Assembly: GCA_013397935.1 (NCBI GenBank)
Contig: VZRN01005380.1
Span: 372,001-436,000 of the forward strand
From: Dasyornis broadbenti
Lineage: Eukaryota > Chordata > Aves > Passeriformes > Dasyornithidae
Reading direction: 5' to 3'
DNA length: 64,000 nt
The notes under the pieces were generated by a model. The model searched no databases. It was not told the DNA's origin and worked only from the letters and a program-made list of their open reading frames with translations. Numbering within the stretch: the stretch's first letter is position 1; every line of letters starts with the position of its first letter. This document shows, in pieces, positions 49,801 to 63,860 of the stretch. A program made the translations under genes and the position numbers.

Positions 49801-50190
49801 CACTGTCCCTCTTGCCCACCCGCCCCTCTCCGGGTCCCTGGGGGCGGCCACGCGCCGCCCCCGCCTCCTGCTCCCGCCCTCCGCCAGGGGGCGAGCGCGG
49901 AGCGCGGACCGACGTGAGGGGGCGGTGGAGTGCGGGGTCTGCGGAAGGTCAGGTACGTTGGCTTTAGTCCGTTTCGCTGTCGTGCACCGACCTGTCCTGG
50001 CCAAGCCCGCCTTGTCTTGTGCCTAAAAAGTCTAAATGAGGGAGACGGGATGTCTCCGTGTGATGGGTGCCGCGGGAGGTCCGGAGGAGGCGGGCGAGTA
50101 CCTGGCCCTCGAAGGGTTCAGCAGAGCGTCCAGAGCCTCCCCGATGCTGCTGGAAGGGCTCTGTCTTTGCTACCTCAGAAAACTGCTCCA
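49801..50190. promoter_or_regulatory. CpG-rich block with CTCF-like motif and a possible orphan splice donor
   Basis: A CpG-dense stretch holds ccgccagggggcgagc at 49881-49896, close to the CTCF core. A donor-like gaaggtcag|gtacgt lies near 49945-49960. No coding exon can be recognised. It could be an orphan CpG island, a noncoding transcript start or a domain boundary between the housekeeping cluster and the gene-poor flank. Confidence 0.45.
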
Positions 50191-53100
50191 GTATTTGTAG
50201 CTCCTCGGGGTCCGGGTATCAGGGGTTTGGGGATATGTGCTAATTAATGACAACAGCTAAGGAAATAGTGGGACAGAGCTACTTCCTGTAATTATTTCTG
50301 TAGTGGTGTCCCGAGCTGTGATCTGTGACACGGTCTGAGGAAGCAGGGAGTGCTCTTTGAAAATATCTGGTAGGAGAATAAACTGAGGAGAGGGGAATTG
50401 GGGGAGTAAGGGAAAAGATGTGAGGTAGAGATCTGAGTTTGAGATGGGAGAGTTTCCCTGACGTTCCTGGAGCCGAGTCACACAGGAGTGCTGAGACACT
50501 ATCGATTAAGTGGGAACACATTGCTAATTTACAACGGAAACATCTCCTTTAATGACCTACATTCCAGACACAGAAAATTATAAACCCAGTGGAAATCCTG
50601 CTGGGTGATAAACTTCTGCCCTCTGAAATAGATGCCTGTTCTGCTGCTCTGTCCCTTTGGCTATTAACTCCTTCACCTGTTGTGGTTTTTTCTAAGAAGT
50701 GCAGAATACGAGTTGCCTGGGGAGAAAAATCACAAAGTTCAGTATGGACTTTCTAAGAGACCTTTTTTTTTCCTCTTGGGCCACGATCAAAGGCACTGGG
50801 GGCAATTTTGAAGCTAATGCAGATAGAAGCATTTTCTCGATGAGAGGACTGCATTGCATTGATCTTTGCTGTATTGCTCTATGTTTTAGTATCCAAATGG
50901 GGATCTAGCGCTCATCTGTTCCACTTGTCAATACAATGAGCTCCTAGGTGATAAGCTAGTCTCACATTTTTGAACAATATTAAAGTCCATGAAGATTCCC
51001 ATTGATTTGCTTTGTGGAGTGAGGTCCCAGCTTAGCCTTGCAGTGTGCCTGCTGGGTATATTTCCCTACTGCCCCGTGTTTGTGGTGGCATCCCCCATCC
51101 TGCCTTCTGACTGGGCTCGGGTTGTCCTGTGCTGCTCAGGTTGCTTTTATCCATTCCTGCCTTTATTTCCTTCTTGCAGAGGCATGTTGGGCTCTGACAA
51201 GCAGAGCATGTGAGTGCACTCTGCCCTGTAATCCAATAGGACATGTGCACTGTGCATGCTACAGGCTGGGCGCTGTTTTCAGCACAGGCCTCTGTTTTCA
51301 GTCCAGAAGGCTGATTAGGAGAGACATGGTGCAGAGAGCAGTGTTGTGAGATAGCCATGTGATGCTTCATTTCACGTAGGATGTCGCCTTAGTACCCTGC
51401 TGTTGGTTTGGAGGATGCACAGAGCAGACCTGAGTCACCACAGCGCCCTACACAGTCACTGTCTGTGTTAGGACAAGGTGTGCAAGTCCAGTCAGGCATC
51501 CTGGTGTGCTGAGCTGACAGCACAGGACTAAAAGGTTACACCATCTTCACATTTGTTTTCCCACCTCCTCACTCTCATGCTCTGCCTGCTCTGCTGTATT
51601 GATTCCAGTGTCAGGGATTCAAAAAACTGTTGCAAGTGACTACACAGTCAAGGTGGGAAAGAACTGTCCCCTAAGAAAAGATCTGAGAGAGAAAAAAAAT
51701 CAGAAAATGCTATTTAAATGGAAGAATGGGTCAAGAGACCTGCCAAGAGAGAGGGTGGATGTCTCTCCTGCAGACTGGGAGAGACAATGTGGCCTCAGGT
51801 ATCTTATCAAATAGAGATTATGGAGGACAGAGAATACAAACACAGGGGGAAATACCATGTACTGTCTATACACATTAGAGACAATTTGTAAAGCAGTTTG
51901 AGAACTTTCAGTAGAAGATGCTCCATCAGTGTAAATGTTAATCAGTGATTGTCCAATAAGGTGGTGCTGCTAGGGAGGTGCAGAAAGAATACTGAGGTCT
52001 CATTTTCCCAACTGTTGTTTATTATTTGTGGTAGTGTGCCTGCAGAGGGGCTATTCCAAATCAATCTGGGTTGATTTTATTACTGTTTTAGTTAATTGTT
52101 TGACATTTTACTACAGGCTTTAAGGTCTAGACCCTCACTTTGGATTTACATGCTATTTGTAATCTCTAGGTTGCAGGTTAGATTGCATTTGTTTCATATG
52201 GAATTGTATTAATAATCTACAATAGACATTGTGATGAATGTGTGTTTTCTTGTGTGCAGCCAGCTCCTAGAGTTTGTATGTATTTACCGTAATTAAAATT
52301 ACCAGTAAATGTATTCAATAACACCCCCCACCCCCCATATATTAGTGAATCCTTGCACTCTTTTTAGGTAGAATGCTTCCATTTTATACATGAGGAAACT
52401 GAGGTACAGGAGGAAATAAACAGTTTCTTCGTGACAAATAGCTGTCAGTCTGGAGATAGTGAACAAGGACATAGAGTAGAGAGAACTGGCATATCAGCAC
52501 ACACTGTGTTGGAGTATAGGTCTGGTATATTGCTTGTGCATAAGGTAGCTGAGTAATTACATTCTGGAGTAAAATTAGGATACATTGGTACTCCGTCCGT
52601 ATGATACCACAATTATATCTTCCCTGTGTAGCCAAAATAATGATTTTTGCTTCTCCCTGGAAGCACAGAACTGAATTTGCCATCAGGTGTGGTAGAAGAG
52701 TTGGGGGAGACAACTACATTTTGTTCCACTGCATGCACATTGCATCCCCAGATGACCTCAGAGCTGAAAATACAAAACAATCTGGCTAAAATTAAAACTG
52801 CTTCTTAAATCCTGTCTGATGTTGCCTGAAGCTTTTTGTTCAGTTTATCTTCACAAGGTCACTGAGACAGAAGAGTGCATTCTCTGAGCATGGTGGCCTG
52901 GAGCCTTTCATGCAGATGCTTTCATTTAACATTTGGGACATTTTCCTTCTCCCTTTGGTCTCTTCCTTTTACTCCCTCATTTTCTATATCTCTCTACTCC
53001 TCCCTTTTGAGTTCAGGTTCCCCTGAATCAATACATGTAAGACTAAAAGCTATCTTTTTTTTTTTTTTTTTTTTTTTAACTCTAACATGTAATCATTAAT

Positions 53101-56100
53101 CATAAGCTTTCTGGGCACCCAAGCTGTCATGGGTCAGAGACTGCTGGTCTGTCAGAGCTGCCACATGAGCAGCCCCGTGTGCTGCCTGCAGCACTGCCCT
53201 CATCTTTGCTGCCATCCTGCCACGTGGAGTAATTGTCTTCAAACACATGGTTTTGCAAACAAATTCCATTTCTGCCTCTTTCAGTGCTTGCAGTGTAATC
53301 TTGGACTACAAGCGTAAGTCCAAAATAGTAAATGCACATTTCTTTGATTTTTTTTTTTTTAAATAGTCAAGAACAAGACGTGTGCTCTGAGAGATATCCC
53401 ATGTGTTACAAGATGAGCTTCCATTAAGACACCGGAAATTGGAAGCCACTTTGGAACATTGAAGCCAAATTTTAAGATCTGATAAAGTGCATTAAGTGTC
53501 TGTGAGTTTGGCACGTGCTGTCTAGCATGAACACAGAATCAGGAGTCTCCCTGTGTGGCAAAAACCAGTGTGAGAGAAGAGCAGTACAAAAAGGTGATGA
53601 GCTAAGTGACAAGCTGGCCCTAGAATTCTGAGTTTCATTTTCTCCAGCTCTGCAATGGGGGTAATTGCAAATACTTTTTTCATAGATACATGTTAAAAAT
53701 TAGTAAACTGTCCACTTGAATGTTATTATTTATCAATTATGGTAAAAGTACTGCTCTGTATGAGAGATCTGTAGGCAGCACACTTCATTTGCAGCAGGCT
53801 GCTGCAAGAAGCAAACAGTTGCTTCCAAACTAGTTAATTAAGGCAAGAACTAGAATATTAGTTCAGATAGTTCAGGATTCTTTCCTCTTTCCTTTCTGTA
53901 TTAGGGAACACAGACTCAACTGTAAGCCACATAACTTACTATGTAATCTGCTGTGTGAAAACCCCATATTTAATACCTCCTTAACAGGGATGTTAAGATG
54001 TTAATTATTCTTTGTTCTGGTCTCTGAAGATAATAGGTAATTACTGTTAATTATGTGTAATTGAAAAATTGCTCCTCAACAAAGAATCCAGTAGCACTAG
54101 CAGGATTTTAACTTACTACTACCTATAGGGGGGTCTTACAACATTCCATAATGTTATACTGAAGGCTGCCATAAACTGAAAAACGGTCTTAGCAAGTCTT
54201 ATTCACTTTCCAGCCCACACCTGAGACCAGGATTTTCAGATAACAGATCTCAGAGCAGCCTGGGAGGCAGGACTTGGTGTTTTGTTCTGTGCTGAATGGC
54301 ACTTAAAAAGGAGGTGTGATTAGTAGGGCTGGTTGTCATTGAGGATGCAGTAAGACTTTTCCTCATTAAATTTCCAGAAACCTGTGAAATAACCACCAAA
54401 GGGAAAGTATTACAAAACAACAAAAAACCACAACAAAGTAAACCCTGAGATTGCCTATCTGGGGAGGAAGCTTATGAAAAAAAAGAAAAAAACCACCCAT
54501 GACTCTTTAGTAACCAGTACACCATTTGTGGATAAACACAGACAGCAGAGGTGTCTGACAGGGTGGAGACTATGTGGCAATATTTGAATAAAACTGAAAA
54601 AGAAAAAAAAAGGTAGACTTTTTACAAGAGCAGAGCACTTTCAATTATATAAAATTAGTGGATAGGTTTTGCTTGCAACCTGAAATACATAACAGCCCCA
54701 CCAATTTCTGTTGTCAAAATATGTAGGTACATAACTTCCTTTCATTTAAGTGCTGAGCACCTTCCTATGCATAAAAATCTGGTCTTTAAGCCTTCCAGGT
54801 CTGAGTTTCACAGTGGCAAAATGAGGATAATGACATTTGTCTACTTCAAGGAGTACTACAAATAAATTACTGAATTATTATGCACTTAAGTAATATTATA
54901 AATGAGATAATAGAAACTCATATGACATAAACATAGCCTACCCTGAGTAACCTTCGTCACGTATGAGTTGGTATAGAGGCTGCTCTGAAACAAAAATGAT
55001 GTGTCTAGTGTTGCTGCAGTCTTGCAGATCTTTGCTCTCTGCTTCTCCTTTCCCCTGAATTCCCATGAGCATATTAAGCGAAGGCCCTATTTTACAGTAA
55101 GATGTATCTGCTTATGTTGCTGCATACTGAATAATCCTTTCTCTACATGGCTTTATGTTTAACTCCAGTAGCCTAGAGCAGCACAGGATCAGAGTCTTCT
55201 GCAGAGCACTTGTCCCCATGACGAGGGAGGCAATGAAAAACATCTTCCAGTGCATCCATCACTCAGTGCTGAGGCGAGAGGACAGGCATCCTGGAGCAAC
55301 CTTATATAATCCATGCCTGCTGCCTGGCTCCAGCTGGGCAGCAGCAGTGTATGCAGGGGAGAACGGAGGCTGTGCTGGAGCTGCTCAGTGGGGTACAGCC
55401 AGGGCAGCCCTTGGCAGCTGCAGGGTCTCGGCTTGTACTGGTGTCAGCTTGGTGCAAGGAGTGTGTCAGTCACTGCATAGCTGGGGCACACAGATCTCAA
55501 CTCTTTTCCTGACCCACTCTGACAGAGACCTCCCCACCCGTCTGTTCTTGCCTAGATCCAATTTTAGCTGCAGTGTCGCACAGCCTAGCACAGCAAGTGA
55601 AAGCCCCTCAAAAGCAGAGTAGGGTGTAGTGTGTGTGTGCTGATTTGGGTGGGGAGAATCAAGAGAGACTCTCGTGCTGTGCTCACTGAGGGTGCTCACA
55701 ACGACCAGTAAATGCAAACAGATTTCCAGAGGCGATGGCTGTTACAGATCAGAGAAGACAAGCACTTGGAGCATCTGGCCTATTTTGGGAAGCTTGCTAG
55801 GGATTTTTATTTTGTTCAGTATCGTTTTTCTAAAGATGTGCTTGCACCTGAGTCAAAGAATATAAATATTTGCCACTTTTTTAGCTATGTGCACCATGAA
55901 GACCAAAGCAAACAAAAAAAAATATCTTGCTGGATTTTCAAAGCTGTTGCCTCTAGTTGCCTTGAGGGCACAGGGGTTTGAGATGCACTTGAGATGCCTT
56001 CTGCCTGCTGCTGGTCGGTTCCAAGCTAAAGCTCCTGGTGATGCACATAACAACCTTTTTGCATCTGCCACAGTGAGATGATCAGGGGGCAATTGACCCA

Positions 56101-57689
56101 GGGTACATCCCTCAGGCACCCTCAGTAAAATTCCATAGTGGTCATGCTGGAACTCAAGGAGTTTTTGCTATGTGACCTTCTGTGTTCCTCTTTCATACCT
56201 GTGATACTTAAAAGATCACGTTTATCCCACTGTAATATTAGTGACTTAATTAGAGCTGAATTCGGTCCTACTATCTCTGAACATGAGCAGTTTCCATCAA
56301 GTCATCTAAAGGATCAGATCTGGTTTCTTTTCTCTCTCAGTATTGGTGGCATCTGGTTTCATTTTCCATCTTTCCTAAAGGAGCTCACTTTTCCCCACAT
56401 TTCAGCATATGCTTGTTGTATGTCAGCACCCCAGGCTGCCTGTGTGTCCGTGCCAAGCCAAATACCACTATTCCAGCCAGCAAGGCACAAGATGGTGTAG
56501 AGACAGAATGTGAGACACATCAGGAATTGTTGTGGACTGTCTGTAGCTTAAAACCAGAACCTGCTTACAGGTCAAGAAACTAAGCTGGAGCCAGTGAAGT
56601 GTGGGTTTTTTATCTCTGTGTACGATGTGTAGAGGTAGCAAGATTTTTATCCTGTAGAAGCCAGTGTTTCGTAGTGTGGCTTGTCTTTGTCCATACCAAA
56701 ACACGCACCAAAGGGACACCATTTCCAGGGTAAACGCCAGGGAGGGACCCTGCTGATGAAATAGCACCACACTCCCAGCATTGCAATTTAATGTCCAGCA
56801 CTGTCTGCAGGACCTCCCCATTTATTTCTGAAGATGCTGGCATAGGAAATTTTCTAGATGTGATGGTTTGTCTACAGAAGATGGACTGGTTCTTTTAACT
56901 TGTTCTATCTCTTCTCCTTCCCTGTCCCCATCCCAACCACCTGACCAAACCAGAAATTTTCTTAGCTTTGTTTGTGGCACACAGAGAGACAGCTATTCAA
57001 TCAATAAATATGAAGTTCTTGTTTTGTAAAATGTAGGATTTTTAAAAAGCATAAAATGATGATTTTGAGTATTTTTTAGATTCCTCTAAAATATATATTC
57101 AACTTCAGCTCTCAACATTTTTATGTACATTGCTACATGGATAAACCTATTGCTTGAAAAAGGATATATACTCTCTCTTGTTTCTCTGTTATTATAATGT
57201 TACCCAGAATTGTAAGATCAGCACCTGTGAGTCAGATCACAGACAGTAACAAAATCATTTTAGAATTATTTAATTAATTTACTTAAATTATACATACTAA
57301 GCTCTTATTTTTGGGGCTTGCAGGGTGCAGGTCTTTCTCTGTAAGTGTGGGGGCAAGCAACTTCATTAGTCTTTTAATAGTATCTTAGTATCAGAGACAG
57401 ATGGTGTCATCTTATATTGAAGCTTGTTTTTTAATAAAATTGCAGCGGTTTATAGCATGGATACAGAGCTCCAGCTCCCATTGATGTTCCCTCCTACTCC
57501 ACTGCATATTCTCCAACTGAAAGATACCACGGTGAAAAAACCAGGATATTGAAGGACATATACTAAATCTCCAGTTCAGTTCTACAGTGCCTTTCACACA
57601 TTATAGCTTTATAGAGGAGGTGATGTTTTGAGGACAGGGTATAAGTAACTTTAGATTAAGTAATGGACTTAAGAACTTTCTATCCAAGC
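50191..57689. other. Gene-poor flank beyond POP5
   Basis: No exon, RNA gene or intact repeat is recognised on either strand. The longest open frame (55155-55622, 155 codons) has no family features. In human the next gene after POP5 is CABP1; no EF-hand exon is visible here. A 23-base poly-T lies at 53055-53077. Confidence 0.5.
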
Positions 57690-58150
57690 AGACTGTCTTG
57701 CTGGCTGTCAGTGCCGAGTAATCGTGTCACTGATATGCAGTCTGCTGTTGTCTGTATCATTATTCATAAGCTCCCATGCCGAACAGCAATCAAACTCCTC
57801 AGGCTGCGCTGACTTGGGGATTATCACACTCGCAGGGCAGTTAAAGTCACTTTGCCTCAAGTCTTCTGCCTTTGAAAAGTGCCCAAGGCTAATCACTGTG
57901 AAATGTGACGCCTGTCATGTCTTCTTGTTCAAGTATGTGCAGCAGGCCTGTCATTCACTAAAACCCTTAACATCTGTTATTACATGGTAATCCTCATGCA
58001 TTAGGCTTCCAAATAAGAAACTGGTGGAGTCCAACAAGGTATGGCTCAGCCTTGGTTTGCATAATTCCCAGAATGCAAGGCAACTTGCTCTCCCTTCTGA
58101 AATCATTAATAAGCAATAAGAATATTATATAAGCTGGCATCTTTTTTTAA
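57690..58150. promoter_or_regulatory. Candidate conserved noncoding element
   Basis: Repeat-free sequence with many short homeodomain- and POU-like cores (ttattcat, ttgcataat, attaataag). It resembles distal enhancer sequence. This is a judgement from texture only; no alignment was possible. Confidence 0.22.
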
Positions 58151-59571
58151 ACCATGATAATTTGAAATGCTATTATAATTAGGATGAAGATGAGAGTTTG
58201 AGCTGGGGGAGGAAACAGAGAAAGGATTAAGCTGATCTCCACCATGACGTTAGAAGGTGGCTTTGTCGGCTATATCCTAGTTCAGACAATAATGGATACA
58301 CTTTAGAAACATGAAGAGGCAAATAGACAATTTGTTTAAAAGTATTAATCCTTTTCATCCTGAAATGTTATGTCTTATCATAAATAGGATCACAGGTCTC
58401 CAGTCCACTTATATTCTGACTAACTGACCCTGTAGAGAAGCCTGAAGAGCAATATGTGTTTGTGTTGTACCCTGGTGACTATCAACTTCACAGTGGGTCT
58501 CATAAAATGTACAAAAATATTCTGTGGCTGAGAATATCTTTGCTTAAGCCAGAGTGATTGCTTGGTGATTGAGACTGCAGTGCTATCACATCACAAGATG
58601 TGGCGCCTTGGGTGGCAGGTCCCAAGCCTGACAGATCAGATGTAATATTTTAATGAAAAAAAGTTTAGTGTCTTAATCAAGGAGGTGGAACTTGCTGGAG
58701 AAGGAAAACCAGGTGAAAATATGGTTCATAGATGTAACTAATAGGGCCGCTTCCTTTGGAATAGGGAAGATTTAAATAGTCACTTGTCAAAATAATTTCC
58801 CTCTAATGCTGCAGCAGCCCTTGGATCTGAGCATGTTCCTGATGTTCCCCCTCACTCACATGCACGAACACGGGGAGGCAGGCGGGAGGAGGCAGCTGCA
58901 CTGACACACTATGGGGTTTGCAAGAACATGATGGCAATTTAGAAGAGCGATTAAAAGATTGCAAACATTTATTAATAGCTTTGCTGCTGCAGCAGCTCTG
59001 CCAGAGAAGCCTTGCTTCCTCTGGGATGCTCTTACCTCCTGTCTGTTCCCTTCCAGAGCTTTAGAAATTGAAAAGTCAGGTTTGGACTGGTTTTCGATTT
59101 AAAGCCATCACACTGCAGACCAGATTAACCCACTACCCAGGTGAGGGGACAAGGGGGACTCGAGTGTGGGAAAGAAACAAGAGAAGGTATGCAGAGCAAA
59201 AATAAAGTTTTTTTTTTTCTTTCTTTTCAGCTATTGCTTGGCCTTTCTTTTCTTCCCTGCGCTACTTTCTCTTTCTCACATTGTTCCTCTTTTACCCATG
59301 CCTTCTCTTCTCCCTTGGGACAGAGTGACTTTTTGTTCAGTGCATTGACACTAGATTCAGATGGGGGCCTACGGTGTCCTTTTGATACTTTATAACAAAA
59401 TCAATGAAAGATGGGCATAAAAGCAGTATTGGAGAAGATCTGCCGAAAATTCTATAGAGCTGTCTAATTTTCTAACCCCAGTATAATCAGTTCCTTTGCA
59501 AATCTCATGACTCTGTAGATGTCTCTTCAGAGTTGTAACATTAAGGAAAGGGAGGAGGTGAACATTCAATT

Positions 59572-59591
59572 AAAAAAAAAAAAAAAAAAAA
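59572..59591. repeat. Poly-A tract
   Basis: Twenty consecutive A, followed by an AG-rich stretch. No retroposon body is recognised upstream of it. Confidence 0.95.
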
Positions 59592-60536
59592 GGGAAGAAA
59601 AGATAAGGCAATTGGCAAATCACCGTAATCTTCATGGCTGATTCTGCTGAACAGCAGTAAGCATTGTAAATGAGATGGGCAATTCCGATGCTTGAGTGCA
59701 CAGTATCTGAGGCATTTTTATCCCACAGAGCAGATGATGGTGACTGACTGATAGGAGAATATTTATCCTACACATATGGTGACCTCCTCCATATTCCTGT
59801 CCACAGTGGAATAATCAGTTTCTTTCACTTTTTATTTTTCTTAAACTGCATCCTAAGAGAAGCCAAAATGTCTGGGCAGGCTAAAAGCAATATATTTTTT
59901 CTGCTAAACAGCAATGACAGCAAATATAAATTTTGTGTCCCAGTCATTATCAGAGGTCCTGCTGTAGCTGGGTTGGATGACAGTGCATCTCAATTGTGGC
60001 ATTTCCTGTACAGCATGGCCAAGCAACTGGATGTGCCATGGGGCATTAGCACCTTTCTACCTGTGCTTAACTTTTTCGTTCCATCAGGAGCATTTTATTT
60101 CTGTTCATACAACAATTTAATCATTGCACTTTGCAATTTAGGAAAAATCTTGTTGCATAATTACTACATCTCTGCTCAATGCAGTAGAATAGGCAGAAGA
60201 GAAAGCAAAGTGGATTCAGTTGATCAGAAAGGAGAAAAAATATGATGGTGAAAGAATGCAGGAAAGACATTAGAGTTGAATTATAGGTCCTGCATTACTC
60301 TTAACTGAACCTGCTTTGCTTTGAGTTGAACTTTTTAAACTGCTTCCCCTGTTCCTTGAAGCTTTCAGTTTAAATATTTCCTTGGTCAGTTTTCAAGTGT
60401 GGTGTTCAGTTTGGAACTTGACTACCATGAATTTTTGTCTGTTGCAAGGGGATGTTGCTTATGAAAACCTCCTGGTTACTTCTGTTCACCTTGTATACCA
60501 TACTTCCTGTGTGGGAAACTACGCAAACTGAGAGAT

Positions 60537-60674
60537 AACAAAAAACATCCTCCCTTGGGATGTTTAAGAAAAGTCTGTGTAAATTTCTGAAGAGTTTTGC
60601 AGACAAACAAAAAACATCCTCCCTTGGGATGTTTAAGAAAAGTCTGTGTAAATTTCTGAAGAGTTTTGCAGACA
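60537..60674. repeat. Perfect 69-bp tandem duplication
   Basis: Two identical 69-bp units, 60537-60605 and 60606-60674, begin aacaaaaaacatcctccctt and end gagttttgcagaca. No base differs between the two units. Confidence 0.95.
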
Positions 60675-63600
60675 GCCTCTAGGACTTAAAAAGGCTTGTT
60701 TTTATAGGAAATATGTATAATACTTTGAATAATCTTAGCCTAAAAGATAGGGAACCCACCGATGTGTTTTGAGCTGATTGCTTCTTCACTTTTTGTCTTT
60801 AGGAGCTGGAATTCTCCTTGTTCAGAGTAGCCAAAGAATTACATCGATGAGGATGAAACAGACCTGGATGTTAGAGAGGCACCCGGTCTCAGGCAAGAAA
60901 GAATATGGATAGGATCCTGCAAACACCAGTTCAACCGAAGGAACTACAGTTCTTGTTTGATGGTTGCAAGTGGCAGCCCCTTCCAGGTAGTAGCAGCTGT
61001 ATCACCCATCTGCTCTGTCAAAATTCTCATTCGTTCCTAACAGTAGCTATTTCATTCCCGTTGGTTTCAGTACTTTTAATTTCCAAGTTTGCTGTGTGTG
61101 ACAAGAGGACAGCTCACAGTCCTGGGGCAATTAGGACACATGTTTGTGGTATTGTTTTGTTGGGATATTTCTCATGTCTTACAGGGTATTTTGGAATGTG
61201 TTGGCCTTTACAAATATTTAAAGCAAGAAATTGTGTTTTGTTAGCATTTCCCCTTTTTCATCAGGATCTTACTAAGGCCCTTACTAAGGCTCTTACCTCC
61301 CATATTCCTAGTTTTTATTAACTATTTTCTTGCTCATTAATAAAATGGTATATTGTCCTTCTTAAGTATCAGAATTACCATTCTCTTAGTCATAGAACTG
61401 TCACTCTAGCCTTTGTCATTGGCATTGCCAGCTGTTGTTAGCACAGATGCTCCCTCTAGGTACATTGGCCATATCTCTGGAAGTAATTGGAATTGTATGT
61501 TACAAATGAGCAAAGAATTTGCTCTCTTATGTATTGAGATATGTCCTGTATCTTGTACTGGCTGCTATCTCTGCATCCAAGTGGCAAGTAACAGGACTAC
61601 ACTATGGGTAAAATAACTTGCACTGAGATTCAAATACAGCAAAGACCAAAGCATTAAGTTTCTGAAAAGCAGGGAGGTGAGGCTCTTGTGTTACTACTCA
61701 CTGATATGGGAACATTGCAAGGGAAAACAGATACTGTTCTCTGTATCCTTGTTAAGAGACAGAGAAAAGATAATAACAGAGGAAAGGGAAGACAGGTTAG
61801 AGGTAGTAGCAGAAAGGAGAATTGTCCTTTTATGAGAGCCAGGTACCAGTAAATAACTTTTAAGTGCTAAGAAGGTGGTAGAAGGCAGGACAGGGATCTT
61901 TTCAAAGTTTAGATTCTTCTATGGAGTAAACCACTTCTGTTTAGGAAAAAAAAAGTCACCAAAGATAAAATATTCCTTGACATGAATATAAAGATGATGA
62001 AGCTGCACATGATGAACCTATAAAATTCTGGAGTAGGTCTGTTTTAAAACTCTATCAGAACAAAGTCATTAACTTTTAGCAGAATGTACTTTGTTGGTTT
62101 GATGATGAATTATAAACTGGATGGAAAATGAAGAGGCAGCTCTTGTAAAGCTGCATCATCCTCTGCTTCTGTTGAGACAGCACTGTATCACCTCAGCTGG
62201 TAGCAAAAAGTCTGCCAAGCTTTGTCATTGTTTGCATCACAGCATGACCCGAAAGCAGACATATCCTCTGCCACCACACAGTGCAGTGCTGGGGACCACT
62301 GGCAGTGCCCACAGGGCTGGGGAATATTGCTCTTGTCAGCACCACTGAACGCTGGCAAACAGAGAGAACTGAAATATATTGCTTTTTTGTTCTGCTTGTG
62401 TGGATTTTCATCGCCCTTATTTGTTTTCAGTTCAAATAACAGCTATTTGTGAATTTTATTTTTCAAGATTGTACGTGCAAAGGTTTGACTTTAACTGAGC
62501 TGTTTGATTATGTTGATTGTCTGTGCCGTTGTCCAGAGCTTGCTTTCTCACACAATGCTTGAGTGAACCACAGGACACAGCCATTAAACTTAGTTTATAG
62601 AAAACATACCAGAATCGTTTTGATCACATTGTCTTAAACTCTCCATGTGAAAGAAATGTAGCAGATTTCCTCGTGTCCTGTCTCCAAATCTTGCTTTCTG
62701 TTTCTTTGTTGTTTTGGTTTTTTGGTTGTTTGGGGTTTTTTTTTAGGAATGACTATACTGGCTTCCAGACCCTGCTTGTGTTCTTCTTTAGCATTGACTT
62801 TGTATTTTCCTCCCTTCCTAATATTCTTTTCCTTCCTTTTAACCCAGTATTGGTTTAAAGTATTTCCCCCCCTGTAGGTACTCATGCCCAACCCCTTCAG
62901 TCTCTGCTAACCACAGCAAAGTAGTATGCTTTTCTTGGCGAGGACTTATGCTTTACTTACTTACATAGATGTTTATCCTAAAATTCATGAAACATCTATC
63001 TTTATTGTCTTAGGTTTGAGAAAGGACATATTTCAGGAGAGCTCCATCTGCCTCTGAATAAAGTCAACATGAACAAACAAATAATTGTTAGAATTTCTTC
63101 ACTCTGGGCACCTAGTGTCCTATGCAAGTTCAGGAAATCACACCAAAGAACACTGTTTTCCTGCAGCAGAACTAAGAGAGATACAGCTGTCTATCAGCTG
63201 GGTTAATTTCTCTCACAATGAAATTAGAAAACCTGACTTTTCTTGTTAAAATTCTCATGTTATTTTATCATAGGAAGTACAGAGATGCGCCTAGTAGTAC
63301 ACCTCACCTGGAGGTGAGGGTTTGTCAGCTCATTTGCTTGTTGCTGAGCCCAATTGCTGAACAATGCCACCAAACCTTCATAAGAAAAAGTTCTTTGTAA
63401 GCAGAATGAGAGGTTCACTCTCAGAGATCTGCTCAATCATTTCCGTAACAAACCAGTTAATGGGTTAGAAGCTCCAGTTGAAAACCAAAGCGGTGTGGAC
63501 AAAGGTGTGGACAAAGGCGGTTGAAGTGCCAGTGTACGTTTATAAGCCCTCTTGATGGATTTTACATTATTCACAAAGTGATGTTGCTTTTGGGTGCTTG

Positions 63601-63690
63601 TGAGTAATGAGTAGATCTGGGTTGTTTAGTGTCCCAGTCCCCCAAGGCCACTGTCCTTTGAGAGAGAACAGTGTGTACCACTGTGTTTGG
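60675..63690. other. Gene-poor flank, distal part
   Basis: No gene is recognised. Short direct repeats are present: ttactaaggc(c/t)c units at 61266-61291 and ggtgtggacaaag twice at 63491-63517. The open frames are short and without family features. Confidence 0.45.
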
Positions 63691-63699
63691 CAGCCGCAC

Positions 63700-63860
63700 T
63701 CTCAACCTGACACAGTCATTTTGGGGGGGCCACGGAGCTGGCAGAGATGAGTCATTCCGCCTCAGTGGCTCATTGAGGAGCTGCAGGGAGAAGCTATTTA
63801 TAACCAGACCTTTCGGGTTCAGTGCAGCAGCATCTTCAGCAGGAGAGGGACAGGAATAGG
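63700..63860 (+). promoter_or_regulatory. Possible TATA/MEF2-type promoter near window end
   Basis: A tgagtcattcc AP-1/Maf-like site (63749-63759) is followed by ctatttata (63794-63802), which fits both a TATA box and a MEF2 site. A GC-richer segment (tcagtgcagcagcatcttca) lies about 20-40 bp downstream. There is no coding support. Confidence 0.2.

Noticed and set aside
55155..55622. 155-codon frame in the POP5 downstream flank
   Set aside because: No domain features or conserved motif, and it lies in otherwise noncoding sequence.
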